64,000 bases of DNA, from positions 1,426,001 to 1,490,000 of the forward strand of contig BCKC01000002.1 in the NCBI GenBank assembly GCA_001600455.1, given 5' to 3'. The notes beneath the pieces were generated by a model. The model was given only the letters and a program-made list of their open reading frames with translations. It had not been told where the DNA came from and searched no databases. Source of the DNA: Endocalyx cinctus (taxonomy: Eukaryota > Ascomycota > Sordariomycetes > Amphisphaeriales > Apiosporaceae). Below are positions 34,489 through 48,130 of this stretch, one piece after another (the stretch's first letter is position 1; every line of letters begins with the position of its first letter). A program made the position numbers and the translations under genes.

Positions 34489-36375
34489 TTTGTTTTATTT
34501 TTCTTCTTCTCTTTTTCTTACTGTTTGTCCCTCTCTTTTATAGGCGTGGTATATACGAATGTTTCTTTTCTTGAGTTCTGCCGTAGCCAACCCCTCGTCA
34601 AATTTATTTATTTATGCTGCAGACGATCGGCCCCAAGGTAATGTCTTTAAAGGACCACAGAATGAGTTTTCCTTTTATTTCACTTCTATGCAACTATCAC
34701 CACGTAACAATGTCCGAGAGAAGAGGGATGAACCCCGCCAAAGTAGCGATAGGGAATCTCGGCCGATTGCTTGAGGGGCCGATAAAAGCGCCGAGATAAT
34801 GGACAGCGCCGGATAAGAGTAGTAATTGCCGATTGTTCTACTAGACACTACAAGGAACATGTCAGTAATTATATATTTAACGTCGATATATTTTAATTAC
34901 TCTGATGTCTTCAGAATAGAGTATAATCATATAGTTTGTAGATATATATACACTTTGGTCCCTTCAGAAATATTTCGAGGCTTTTATAAAATCTTCTACC
35001 GTCTGCAAGTTCGGAAAAATTGTAATCATTTGAACGATGTGTTTCCCGAGTTGTATGTATCAGTCAGATGATGATTCAATACTAGGACATATCTCTGGAA
35101 GAGAAAGAAAAGAAAATCTCCTAAAGATCTGAGACCAGTATCCTCAATGCTAGTTCGGACATAGTTAGTCACGGAAGTGACCGTGTAGATAGAAGTAGAA
35201 TACGTTCATAAAACTTTGTACAATTCAACTGCATCTTGACACACCGACCGGATGATGATGATGAACGGGGCCGTCAATTTCGTCCGGTCACCGGGTAATT
35301 CTCTTCTCCTCTTAGCCGAGTGAGACCCACGGACCGACTGCAGCAACACCTCTCCGGTCATATTAACCTCGCCGGTCGTATTATTGCTGCATTTCTGCAC
35401 GTGCTATGAATCATGTAGTGGAAATAAAAAGAAAAGAAAGAGACGGAGGAGAGAGAACGACGATTTGTCAAGCCATAATCACGCCATGGCAGTATCCAGT
35501 GATAGTCGTTGTAAATGTCTTCACCGAAGGCTGCTAAATCCGATCCTCGAATCAGCGGGTAGCCGCATCAGAATGGATCCCAAAGATCGTGGCGTCCGGG
35601 TTCCTCTCGGCTAAGTATCTGCATCATGCTCCTCCCGAAAGCCCCAAGGAACGACTGGAGCAAAAAAAGAAAGTAGACTTTTTTTTAGGGACCCGTAGTC
35701 TTTTCTGAGCATATATCTTCTCGCGGTCTGGGTGATTATCGGCGTCGTCCTCTAGATTGACTTGACCAGCCATACGGCGAAAGCTGGAGATATGGGCGGT
35801 CCAGATCCTTGTACACCAAGGGTGAACCGCACGTTGACGGATCCCCGTCGGCCCGATGGCCAACCTCATAAATTCCTTTTTAGCTTGATTTTTCAGTAAC
35901 ATTCAGTAATATCCAGCGGACATTCCGGAACACTCCACGGAGCCGACCTTTCTATCTTGATGGGGCTCTGCAAGCCGCCGAGTGGCTTTACAGCGACAAC
36001 GCTGTATAGGTTTGACGGATTTAGTAGTTATGGAATGTCAGGTCAACGTAATAAGGTGTATCAATCGTAGACGACAAGGCCGAATCGATGTACCATGTTA
36101 TAACGGACAGCCGTTCGTGTTTTGTTTTTGGGGGTCTTCATCCCGATGTGCGTGATATCATCCTAGCCCCTGGGTGAATTATCTACTGAACTTGAAACAT
36201 AGATACCCTTCTTGCACGTATGGATAAACCTGGAGTTCTACAGAGACTGCGCGAGCATCTAATGCTAAGTTTCACACTCAAGCATTCTCGGCGAAATTAA
36301 AATCTCGATTTCGATTTAGTACCTTTTTTTTTTCGTTTTGTCTATTCCCCCCCTCTCCCCTCAGAAGAAGGTCTA
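34489..36375. other. 1.9-kb intergenic region, promoter side of dihydropyrimidinase
   Basis: Contains a CCGGTC cluster and inverted repeat (35246-35391) about 0.76-0.9 kb upstream of the dihydropyrimidinase ATG. The stretch 35.5-36.1 kb is less A/T-rich than usual for this window and holds a TTCCGGAA palindrome near 35923. A 92-codon minus frame at 35624-35902 has no recognisable motif, and I do not call it. Confidence 0.5.
35246..35391. promoter_or_regulatory. Cluster of CCGGTC half-sites with an inverted repeat
   Basis: GACCGG/CCGGTC occurs at 35246, 35284, 35354 and 35372. The last two sit in an imperfect direct repeat (CCGGTCRTATTA, 18 bp apart) enclosed by 8-bp inverted arms TGCAGCAA (35339-35346) and TTGCTGCA (35384-35391). 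CGG-type half-sites are what Zn(II)2Cys6 regulators bind. Target gene is inferred to be the dihydropyrimidinase. Confidence 0.45.
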
Positions 36376-37582
36376 CTACTTAGACATCTTAAACGCAAAC
36401 GGCTCTAGACCCTCCACACCGACATCCACGCGAAACAGCGCCCCGCTCAACCCAACCGCCTCCTCGGACCCCTCCCCCTCCTCCATACCCGCCGAGGTGA
36501 TGAACAGCTCGGTGCCCACGAACTGCACGCACGTGATGTTACGAGTAGGCAGCTGCACCTCGCCCACGAGTTTGCCCTCGGGCGAGATCTTGAGGACGCG
36601 GGATTCGCCGTACACGGCGGTCCAGAGGTTTCCCTCGACGTCGACGCGGAAGCCGTCGGGCTCGCCGGGCCCGTCGTGCGCGTAGAAGACGCGCTCGTTC
36701 GCGATCGAGCCGCCTTGGGCCGTCGCGTAGTCGTACGCGTGGATGGTTCGCGCCGTCGAGTGCGTGAAGTACATCGTCCCGTTGTCGGGCGACCACCCGA
36801 TCGAGTTCGGGATCGTTAGCGGCTGGCGGATGGACTTGGCCGTCTTGCTTGAGCCGTCGAAGAGGAAGAGAGCACCTGTTAAGGGGGGAGAAGGATTAGG
36901 ATATCAAGCTTGCTTTTTTTTTTTTTTTTTTTTCTTGTCTTGAAATGCTCTGCCCGTTGGGAGGAATATATGACATGCGAGGCAAAAAGTTTCCTTCTCC
37001 GGATCACATGATTATATATCTAGAACCCCCCTTAGCCATAGGCTGACCCTCGTGGGCTCACTACCGTTAAGGGTTTTCTTGACGGAGGAAAGATGCTGGA
37101 AACTTCCGGTCCCACCGGCTTCGGTCGGCTCACTTACCTTCAGGCTGAAGATCCAGGCCAATATCCGTCATAGTACCGAGCCAGTACCTGCCATTCGGGT
37201 CCGCGGCGCCGTCGTTACTCCTCAGACGATCGTTCTTCCCCGCCTCCTCCTCCTCGGGGGCGAAAAACTTCGCGACGTACTCGTACGCGCCGGAGGCGCG
37301 GTCCAGGACGGCGATCCCGCGTTTGGCGCCGATGAGGATCTTCTCCCGGGGGTCGACACCTTCGATGTCGGCCGTGACCGTCACGGGCGTATCGAGCTGG
37401 ATCGTCTTCAGCGAGGACGGGCCCGCGTCCAGGGAGACCGCGTGGACTTGCTTCTTCTTGATGTCGACGAACCGCACGCTGTTGGTCCCGCTCTCGTAGT
37501 AAGGGCCCTCGCCCAGGGCGCAGCGCGGGTTTACGTACGCTTCCGTGACGACCCATCGCTGCAGCTCGGCTGGTTGGGACAT
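36376..37582 (-). CDS. SMP-30/gluconolactonase/LRE-like enzyme
   Basis: Six-bladed beta-propeller metal-dependent lactonase family. Exon 1 37582-37138, intron 37137-36876 (GTAAGT donor, AACAG acceptor, phase 1), exon 2 36875-36376; 314 aa, normal for the family. The metal and catalytic positions are visible: Glu in LGEGPYY (near residue 25), Asn in RSNDGAADPNGRYWLGTM, Asn in IPNSIGWSPDNGTMYFTHS, and Asp in GEPDGFRVDVEGNLW. Substrate is probably a sugar lactone, but family members act on varied lactones. No signal peptide is seen, so it is likely cytosolic. The 262-bp intron is long for this window and carries a T20 tract (36914-36933). It lies on the same strand as the dihydropyrimidinase, but a link is not shown. 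Confidence 0.9.
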
Positions 37583-40301
37583 ACTGGCTTTTTTATATTT
37601 GTCTGTATAATTTATCTTTACACCCTTTTTACCAATTTTCTTTGTCTATTCCTTTTTTTTATTGCACCAGTCAAAGTTGAAAATTGTATACTATTTTGTC
37701 GTTATGATTGTTTTGATGGCTTTTCTTATTGCGGAGTTTGCGGGGTCTCAAAAGGTATGAAGTAAGTAAAATGACACTAACAACCCTCTAAGTGAACAAC
37801 GACGCTCTCTCTCCTCTTCTACGATTTCGGATAGTCTCCGATGGTGGATTTATTCCCTTTCTGCCCGCTGCAATTTGACCGAACACGAAAGACGGGCGTA
37901 ACCGAGTCTTCCTTCGCGATTCTTTACGCGAAACAAACATATTTTTTTTTTTATTCATAAACGACGTAGTACACGGGTATGAAATACTAAATGCCCGAGA
38001 AATTGTAAGACGGTAAGTTGGTATAATACTTTTTTGATTTGATTGAATTGCTACGAAATACACGGAACGCGGGCCTCCTAACCGACTTAAGCCGAGTAGA
38101 TGGGAAAACGGAAGCGAAAGAAGATTATCCGTCCAGTTGCGCGACCTTTCTTCGCCGTCAAGTTATATTGATTGTCCTTTTCTGTACTGGAGTACTCGAT
38201 TAAATAACACATATAGGTTGAATTTCTTTCTGCGCCTCTGCCTCTCCTGAAGAAAATAAAAAAAAAAAAGGGAAAAGAAAAAGAAATGGAAAAAAGACAA
38301 CCGATCCGAACCGCGCGTTAATCCGTCGGATGCAGGCGAGCCGCGCCAAATTTGTGCGCATGCCCGCGGCAAGTCAAACAGACAGGCAGACATGCGTACA
38401 TAACGACACGGACAACATAGATTGGGTACTAAGCCCCAATATCAAGGGGGAGGAGAAACAAGGACCGGTGTGCTTATGAATAGATATTTGCGTTTCGCTC
38501 TTTGTTGATATTGATCGACGTCATTACAAACTACCCGTCATGACGACGTATGTGATAAGATATCTCCAGGTACAGTAGAGATTGACCGCTTCCCAGTCAC
38601 GGAGTCTCTACATAATAAATATATATATATATATATACCTTTATTGACCGCAATAGACGGGGGAAAATATGAAAAAAGGGAAAAAGGTCGCGAATTATCC
38701 AGAAAAAAAAATAAGTTTCTCACCGCTCAAGGACTTGTTGACCGATAAGAGGTACTGGTAACTGAACTAGTACCCGTGACCCGACGGATGGTACGTTGAG
38801 TATCTCTGAAAAGAGTTATATGCATTGTGAGTGACCGCCTCTTACGAAGAATATTGGGTTGGCGGACAGAAACCAAAAAAAAAAAAAAAAAAAGCTTTTT
38901 GCCCCCCCAGAAGGATTCACGACGCACCTATTATCTGCACAAATATCACAAAGTCGGTGAAACGAAAAAAGAGAGAAAAGGAATGTGATTTACTGTTTTA
39001 CCTGCTGATCAGAGCCTATTGTTTTTAAGGTCTAAACACCTTCTTCGTTCAGAACCATTCTACTTTGCCTTTGCCTTTGCCTTTCAGACGGTGACGGGGT
39101 AGCCCCATCAGAGAATTGCGCGCTAAAAGGAGGATCCTGCGTCGGGGAATAGGGGAATAAGGAAAGGAAGGCTATGTTAATTTTTAACCTTTTGGTTTTT
39201 TTATTGTTATTATTATTTAAAATGCCGTCCGGTTTTTATTTATTTATTTTTCCCTCTCTTTAAAAACAGAAAAGCCGTATATCCTGGGCTTCTTGGGTTT
39301 TAGCTTTCATGCAGCTTGGGAAAATTTCGTCCCGTCCCGTGACCGGCCGGCCCCTAAGGATATTCCAGATTACCCATTTCCTAGTGTAATAGATGGATGC
39401 TCTTTCAAAACACTAGAACATGCGGAGACCCTAAAATGGGTGGTCCACATGATCTTTTCCAGATGCGGGTAAGCAAAAAAAAAAAAAAATAGATCTTTTT
39501 CCCTTCTCTCTTCTCTTTCGATATTGAACGCGGTGGGTTTAAAAAAAAAAAAAAAAAAAGTCTTTAGCATGTAATATTATCTACCGCTATATGTGGAAAT
39601 AGGCTGCGGGATGCAGGTATGTACGTAGTATGTACGTAAGTAAAGTATAGGTAAGTACAAGTATAGATATAAAATACACCTACGTGATAGGCTTAATAAG
39701 GGAAATAATACCACATAATACTCCGTACTGTAGGCCGATATTCAGCTCTCCCAGGTTGACCAAGCTTGCCGGGGTCTCTCGTGTATACTAGTTCAGTGTG
39801 AAGGTTTGGTACTCTCTTTTGATCCCTGTTGAAATATTCACACTATTGTACAGGGGGTGAGAGGGTTTTAGCAGTCGGGCAGTGTAGTTTCTACTATGTA
39901 CATACACTAAGTGACCCAAGAAATGATAACGAGAGGTTAACACTGTAAGCGGTGGGATATCCTTATTATATTACGCAGTAGTGCACGCTATTACCACAGA
40001 GTTACCGTGTCTGCGTGCCTGGGGCCTTTTGGTGCCCTGTTCTTACCATGTCGATACCATGTTCATCATCGCTGATTTGTCTGTATATCTATTGTATGAT
40101 GGTGTCGGTCAGATGAAAAAAGGCAACTGTACCAGTATACGTAGATACAAAACAAGGTAGACACATAGTGTACTTACGCAGCAGTGTAGGTTTTTACTAC
40201 GTATACATAGGATGTACGTACATAATGTACACTACCGTGAGCGTCAGCGTCTAGAAGGTCGATTCACCAGGGACTTTGTTTCTATAATCCTAGGCAGAAA
40301 C

Positions 40302-40326
40302 AAAAAAAAAAAAAAAAAAAAAAAAA
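40302..40326. repeat. Poly-A tract (A25)
   Basis: Uninterrupted run of 25 A in the gene desert. Confidence 0.9.
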
Positions 40327-42641
40327 CCCTGAACCTCTCGTAGATGTTTCTTGGGTCTAACGCTGATTTTAATATCGTCTAATTACGCTAGTATTTTCAA
40401 GGTCAGTTGGTTCTGTTCTTTGTCTCTCTCTTTAACCCATAACGTAAGATCGTTGGAGCCCTGGTTATCTGTCTGGGATCTCATAATCTGCACTATATTA
40501 AATTTTACGCAATATGTCGTACACTATGTAGCGTATATGTAAAAATATATATACGTTAACTATTTTCAACCAAGTCCTTTCTACGCATGGGCGAATATGA
40601 TGAAATGACCTGGTTTTAGCTGTGTATACTTACGTACATATATATGGATATGGACACTACCATAATTAGGTACATGACCTGATTAAAACAACACGGTATA
40701 GAAAGGTAGCAGGGAATAAAATGAAGTAGTATCAGATAGTACATAGTGTGTATATGCTTCATACTTCTATCGTGTTCGGGTTCCTTACCCACATATGTTT
40801 AATGATATGCGATATATTGTTTCTTTACCATGGTTCTCTGTGATTGTTGAGAAATCCATTCATCTAATCACTATATTATTCCTCTCCACCCCATGTTTCC
40901 GAAAAAAGGCTGCAGACTGCTTGCTGCAGTCAATCATTAGCTGCAGCTGCGTTCTGCATGGCATACCTGATGCTCCGGGTGTCATTATGGGACCCGATCC
41001 ATCAAGATATCGGCAGAAGGGAGCAGGTCCAGATTGCTGGGTTTGCGCTAAAACGTGTTAATAATATAATATATGTAGTATATATATATATATAACATTA
41101 AAAAAAAAAGAAGTTGATCGGGGCAGACCATTTATTTTATTTTTATTTCAAATCCTTTTTCTTTTTTTTCTTCTTTCGACTTTACCTTAGAAGGTATCCC
41201 GAGAAAAAAGATCTAATCCTATTTCAGTTTCAATATAGAATAGATAGGCAATTATAAGCGCTGTAAACCGAGATAAACCACGGCATTCTTATTTAACGAG
41301 ATCGGTCTCCTTCACTTTGAATCATAGTGTATAATATACCATATACTGCACAGTAAGTCGCATTTAATCGCGGTCGTGCCTAAATATAAATAAATAAATC
41401 CAAGTAAATCAACATGTCACATATATACTACTCCCTACTCGTGCTAGAATATTTACTCCGTACTCTCCCTTTCTTTCTTTTTAAACGGGGATGCGAAAGA
41501 ATGGAGGCTGGGTGATGGTGTGCATAGCAAGGGGTTCAAGTGACTGGGGGATATCTTCGTTCCGGGTACAAGTAGAGAGCCCCGTATACTTCTTTTGGGA
41601 CCCCTGTACGGTGTCATTTTAAACCGCTATGGTATCATTCTTACCGACTGAGGTACAATACATAATATGTAGTATAGTATATAACTTAAACTACCCAGCA
41701 AATTATCACGACTTATTATTTACCTATTACATACATAGTACATTTACGGCGAATCTGGTAGTAGGTATAGATTCCCTGCCGCACCGGCAAGCGGATACTA
41801 CATTATTACATGGTACCTGCCTGTGCTTTTGATTAAAACGTGGGTTAACGTAAGAGCCAGCGATCCCGTCACAAAGATTCTATCCTACGTAGCGTCTACT
41901 ATAACCGAGGGGGGGCTTTGCTATTACTTACCTATTATCAGGTATACCATCCACACGTGTGTAGTGTAATGCAGTGTAGGGTAAATCCCTTTTTTCACCC
42001 GTGGGATATTTGTCTCGGTGCGGCTGCAGTTGCAGAAAGTTACGTTTCAGAACCTTCTAGTGTAGTTGACTATGATTGTTTTTAAAAATGTCTCAGCTTC
42101 CGGCGTTTATTCTGGGAGAGACATACACGTACGTACTATGCAGTGTATATGTACATATAGAGTAGAGGAAGGGAGAGGATGATTTCAAGCGACGAAGAAG
42201 AAACATTATCAACCTAAAAATAAGAATTGTTTTATTAGATAACGTTACCTACCCAGCGACCTATGTACCCTCCATTCCCCTGTGTTATCCATATATATAT
42301 ATATATATCCATATTATAAAGTGTGGTAGTACACCGTTATGTACATTGGTACGTAACAGGAGGAAGAGAATGAGGCATAACATAGCCATGCCTAATAAAC
42401 AAATAAATTACAACCAACGTAGTATCGTCACTCGTCCATTCATGTATATAAAACTACACAGTAGATGAGAAAATGTGACTAGCGGCCCGATGCGACATGG
42501 ATATTAAAAAGGTAATGTCAATCATCGTCATTTAGCGCCTATTAAAAAAAAGCTGCACGGGAATCTAATAAAACTTAACGTCGTCTTTTTTGATTTCAGA
42601 TTTCAATAGTTCGCATCTTCTTCTTTTTTTTTAAAATTCGA

Positions 42642-42662
42642 ATTATTATTATTATTATTATT
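42642..42662. repeat. (ATT)n microsatellite
   Basis: About seven ATT units. Confidence 0.85.
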
Positions 42663-45508
42663 CTTTCTCTTAAGTGACGTATATATACACGCATATGTAC
42701 ATACATACGTTCATTTCTAAATATATAATATAGTACGGATATAACGCATATTTCTCGCTTCTTTTTTTTCAGGTGATGGCGGCTGACGAGAGACAGATTT
42801 AAATGATGGTTTCTCTTTTGACCTCGCTTCTCGGAAGGCTCAGCGGCCCAACCCAATACATGGGGTTGATCCGTTTTCAGACTACACCAGACCAGGTTTA
42901 GGCCGGACCTACCGTATCCAAGCTGCTGGGTTGAAGAAATAAAGGATCCTTGCGCTTATACTGTGCATCTCCCAGGGAGGCTTTTCCTAATTTCGCACAA
43001 GTGGTAAGCTGGGAAGGGTGGGTGATTAGAGGTCGCATATCAGGCCGCAGGCCGCAGGGCGAAGGGGGTGAGGGGAGGGGATCAAGTTTGGTTACATAGT
43101 GAGAATAAAACAAAAAAACAAAAACGAAGTTCATTCCCCCATTTCATACGGATGAACATAAGAGAAAAAGAAAGAAGAAAAAAAGGGAAAAAAAAGAAAA
43201 AGAAAAATAACAAAAAGTCCCTCCTACTGTGTAAACCACATTTCTTATAGCCTACCAGGCACCCAGGATCTCTGATGGTGGCTTCATTACGCAGTAAGGC
43301 GTGACACAATATCATGGTCCTTGCAGAACTTGCAGCATACATACATATGCATGGCTCAATGCCGTGATCCATGAGCCCAACATTTCGGAATGCACCCATG
43401 CAGTATTCCGTGCAGACTCGATGAAGTATTTGAGAGGAAGGGAAAAAAAGAAAAGAAGAGAAACGAAAAAAAAAAAAAAACATCGTTATTCAGCAGGTAG
43501 GGATAGGTTAAAGCATGTCAAGCCAAAGCTCTTCAAAGTCCTAGCTATGCAAGGATAGAGCTGTGATGTAGTAGTTATTTCCCTTACCTACGTGTATATA
43601 TATGTACGCTAGTATACTTAAAAGCACCAATAAGTTATTTTTATCCTCATAATTCAACCGGTAGGCGACGGTAACGAAATTAGACGGACAGAGAGGGACA
43701 GAGAGGAAGGCGGAGAGAGATACGATGAAGTTGACGATATAGGTAATAATTATCGGGGAAAATTGAAATAAATAATAAAATGATCGGGTTATTATTACCT
43801 ACGCTAGATATGTTTCAAGTAATTTTTCTTCCTTTTTTCTTATTTCTTGTTTCGGTGCTCGGTAATCAAGCTTCCATTAATTTAAAAGTATGCTCTCATT
43901 TATCTTGTTTTCTTTTGCTTCCCCGGAAAATATGACGCTTTATAGATTATGTAGATGATCAAATCGAAAGCCCCATCCCACAAAGATCAGCGTTCCATAC
44001 ATATGGAAAGTAGTTTCAGCCCAATCCGCCGGTGTTGGTTTTGTTCGCGAGACCCGCTTAAAAAAAGAATCGCCTTATGTGTGCGCGCGCAAGCCACTTA
44101 AACGGCCACCGGGGCGATCCTACTACGACCCTTGGGTGTGAGCAGGTGACGATTATGGTTGACAAGGACCCTTCACCGTCCGACACCGCTTGAAAGGAAG
44201 CTTTTATGTTGGGCTGGAACAAAAACGTTTGTAAAGGGGGGGGAGAGCCAACCAGTGTTGATTGATACCTGATATCCCCTACGTTTAATCTGATCGATCC
44301 TATCACGAACTAATCCTCTCTTTACCTGAATTAGAGAAAAGAACGTATATTGGAATCTTGTACACAGTAATCAACTTACCCATCGCGTGCTTGGTTTTAC
44401 CGGTTACTGATCTAGGTTAATGTACTGTGTATCTGCGCGTTTATCATTTGTGTGCTTACTACAGAAACAGCCTATACGATTTCACGAGATTTCGATTGAA
44501 AACCCGAATCGAACCCTTCGCCCTTTTTTTCTCAATTCACTCTTACTTAAGGGACGTCGTCACCTTGGAACTGTTAGAAAGACCACTAGTTCGAGTTCCC
44601 GTTTCCGCGGATGGATCAAACCAAAGCATCGTCGTCGATGGGATAATCTTAGTCAAGTGACTCTTTGCGTACTGCTGTATTATGTATGTAACATATGTAG
44701 GTATGTGCTGGCGCACGGAAAATTTCTGTATCCTCAACTAGACTAAAAAAAAAAGAGTGTTGTCTCTGAAAAAACTACGAATAAGATACAATTAAAAAAG
44801 CCATTTCATCTCTTTTCAGATTCAGATTACGACGACCTTACAGTATCGTGAGATTAGAGTAGAAGAGAGAGAGAAAAAAAAAAAAAACTTTAAACTTTCA
44901 CCAATTTTTTTTTCTTTGTTTTTCTCGGGTTAGTCAAAAGACAGACGAGTAGGAAACAAGCCTTGAACCCACTAAGCAAGGAGCCAGCCATAGGACAATG
45001 GGATGGAATTTGCCATGCCGTCCTACGCCGTCTACACAGTTCGCAAATGAAGGTTTCGGGGAGATCGACGACTTATTTACCTTTACCGACGTTAACTGGC
45101 TTGAGCGGGACCAGAAAAAAAAAAAAGCTCTGAAGAAACAAAGGTGGGCACACACACAGACACACGGCCAATAGTGGAGCTTTTGGATGGCCACCGCCTT
45201 TGTTTCCACTCATCTGGTTTTATATTATTTTGCTGATGGCGGCAACTCCACCAGTTAGAAGGGGAGATGTATACATAGTTTATGTACATAGTAGCTTTGA
45301 ATGGGAGAAAACTTCCTTATGCGGGATGGGATGTAGGTGTAGCTACATACACATACATACACTAACTATCCTCTGCACAGCCTTACAGGGGGGGAACTCG
45401 CCGTCTTTATCCGTACTGGCTAGTGTAGTTTTTCAAAGTAGGATCTATGGTTTTGGCATAAGACATACACGCATGTGGTGTAGGCTAGGTTAGGTTTTCA
45501 TTACTCCG

Positions 45509-45541
45509 TATTATTATTGTTATTATTATCATTATTATCAT
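45509..45541. repeat. Imperfect (ATT/ATC)n microsatellite
   Basis: TTA/ATT units with two interruptions, directly after a TACTCCGTA word. Confidence 0.8.
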
Positions 45542-48130
45542 CTTCTCATGATTTGTTTCCTTTTTGGTATACTAGCATACTTGTATTATATGAAACCTTA
45601 TTTCAAGAAGCTGGTACTGGTTTATATTTACATTATATATCAAATATCATTATCAACCCAAAACATCCACCGGCAACAAAGAATCCTTTTTCAAGTCTAC
45701 TTGTACGGCTCAATGTAAGGGGGAACTTTGATGGCTAAAAAAAACCCTAGTAAGAAGGTTATGTTATGTCAGTTATCATGCCACATCACCAGATAACTGA
45801 TGAAAAAAAAAAAAAAAACAGTTGCCTGGGCACGCATCTGCATCGTTAAGTTTTCGTGAGATCCGTTACTAGTAGGTAAGAACCTATCAATTTTGACCAG
45901 ATGTTCTGCATGCCCCTACTGCAGATGTTAAGCATGATCTAGCACATCGGACCCGACTACGACGCCTTACCGTATATTATCACAATCCCTCATTTATAAA
46001 ACCTAGCTTACGGGAAGTTATTGAAGAAAGCGAGGGACAAAAAGAAAAAAAAAAAAAAGAAGAATAGAGAATAAACGGGTAATTATTGTCATCTCGACTA
46101 AAGCCAATTTCCAAGTTGTCCAATTATACTCCTTGTTGTCACGTTTTTTGGAGAGGGAGATTCATCGTATTATATTAACCTAGGTAGTTCAAGGGGAGGG
46201 GGGGGGGTCCCAGTTCATATTACCATTAACCCTCCTCCCTCCAAAATGTATCATTCCCAATTCATACACCCTGTCAATCCAAACGAGCAAGGGAGTGGGA
46301 GACAACCCTGGAGGTTTCTGCACCCCGGCCGCCGTTCCTAATCCACTCTGGCAACAACCCACGCTATGTCAAACTATCCCATCCCACCCTTGCGTACCAA
46401 ATATGTAAGTGATTTAACACCATATTTGTTTTTCTCGATGATAAGAGCAAGCATTGCATGAAAGCTTGGACGACCATGGTTTCTTTTTAATCTTGCCAAG
46501 GAAACATTCAAATGTTGTAATGTACAAGAAAGAAAGCGGTCTCGCAATACTGTTCTTCTTCATCGTGGCTTTGAATAAGTGGGCAAATTGATTTTATTAG
46601 GAATAGTAACTTGTTGAATTTTTTCTCATTTTTATTTTATTTTTTCAATAATTATTATTTTATTATCACAGAGTATTATTATTTTATTTCTATTCTACAT
46701 ATATTTTATTTTCTTTAATAGTTAGTCTCCTTCACACACCGTCATACTCTTTCCAAATCTTTCGCAAAGACCTACATGGCCAGGGTTTAAAAGACACAAA
46801 ATATCTACATATACTACGTACATACAAGTATACTCCGTACATATACATATACTTATACTTATACGTGTAGGAGCTGACTTTGACCATGACTATGCTTCCA
46901 TACCATGGTTCATTCTTGTTGTAACCGACGCTACGGATTGGGTCTTCCTGTATAATTACGTGTTTTTCACTTCAAATTTATCCACTAAAACTGTATACTT
47001 CTTCACCTCGAGATACCTCTTTTTCCTTGTCGACCAGCACGTATATACTAGTTTCTTTGTCTTATTCTATACACTATCGTATCTTCTTTCCCTTTTCTTC
47101 TTCCTCTCTTTCTTTCTTATTATTGTTTTTTTCTTCAAATCAAACGTGACCTTGGCTTTCTTGCCGCATACCCCAGGGGTTTCTAGGTTCTGGTATTGGT
47201 AGGCTTGTTCCTTGGCCATTCATTGTTGCAGGGCTTTTTGGTTCGGGACGATTAGTGGTCAGCTCTGCAGCATTCCCGACTCCATTGGTCACAGACTACT
47301 TTGCACCGGTGACCAGCACACTGCTTTCTAGTTGGGCATAAGAAAACCAACTAATACCCACTTGATCCGAGCCGCCGACTACCTATAGACGCTGACGAGA
47401 ACCTCTGGTTTTACGTCTTCCTTCTTACGCTCTTACTTTTTTCAATATCACGCAACCGGTATATTTTTTTTAAGAGTTGCTCCTCCCCCTTTTACGGTCT
47501 TAACGACGGTAACTTTGTTCTTATCTTATTCTATTCAGTCTAGCTACCGTAGGAAGGAAATATTCCTTGCGCACATAGATGAATAGTTTACCCGAGGCCT
47601 ATTAGGTGTGAATAGGGATATCTCAGGGAACCTCAACAATTAGATATATATACACATATACAATTATCGAGACCTAAGGACACAAACGGCATAAATTCCT
47701 GACGCCATCTAGTTTTCAAAATTCTCATCTACAATCACTTCAAACGATCCCAACTCGCCAGAGAAGAAAAAGAAGAAGAAAAGAAAGAAAGAAATTCTTT
47801 CTTTGCTACGCTAGCTTTACAAAATTTGATTATTTCGAGATATAACATCTACCATCCATCGCGGTGGCGGTCCAGGTTTCCTTTTTGCGGCAAATTCCTC
47901 ACCAAGCCTCTCTGGGCCTCAAAAACGAACGCCCCAACATAGGGTACCCACTGGTTTTCCAAGCCGATACTAGACGAGAATCCTGTGCACCAAGTAAACC
48001 TATATTTGCAGTCAAAGGTGCGGTGGAAGAAAGAAGGGCTAGGGAACGCAAAAACTCGACCAGCGGAAGTGGTCGATGCGTGGGCTTGCAGGCCCACCAG
48101 CTAGCAGTACAAAGGGAACAACAGGCTTCG

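Larger units (their letters stand above)
37583..48130. other. 10.5-kb gene desert
   Basis: A/T-rich DNA with many TA-containing words (TACATA, TACGTA, TAGGTA), homopolymers (A25 at 40302-40326), ATT microsatellites (42642-42662, 45509-45541) and four of the window's seven TACTCCGTA/TACGGAGTA words. No ORF has coding character, and no transposase, reverse transcriptase, tRNA or rRNA is visible. The last 1-2 kb (46.2-48.1 kb) is less biased and probably holds the promoter and leader of the bZIP gene, including a 7-bp inverted repeat TGGTCAC/GTGACCA at 47286-47315. Confidence 0.6.

Noticed and set aside
35624..35902. 92-codon minus-strand frame upstream of dihydropyrimidinase
   Set aside because: No motif and no splice partner; more likely promoter DNA with moderate GC.
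40795..41061. 88-codon frame in the desert with CTGCAG-rich sequence
   Set aside because: No known motif or splice partners; the CTGCAG repeats suggest low-complexity DNA rather than a gene.
43082..43483. 133-codon minus-strand frame
   Set aside because: Both ends are poly-Phe from poly-A/T tracts; the middle has no recognisable motif.
44420..44746. tRNA-like GTTCGAGTTCC word and short frame
   Set aside because: No pairing T-stem, no A box at the right distance and no acceptor stem; the short frame has no motif.
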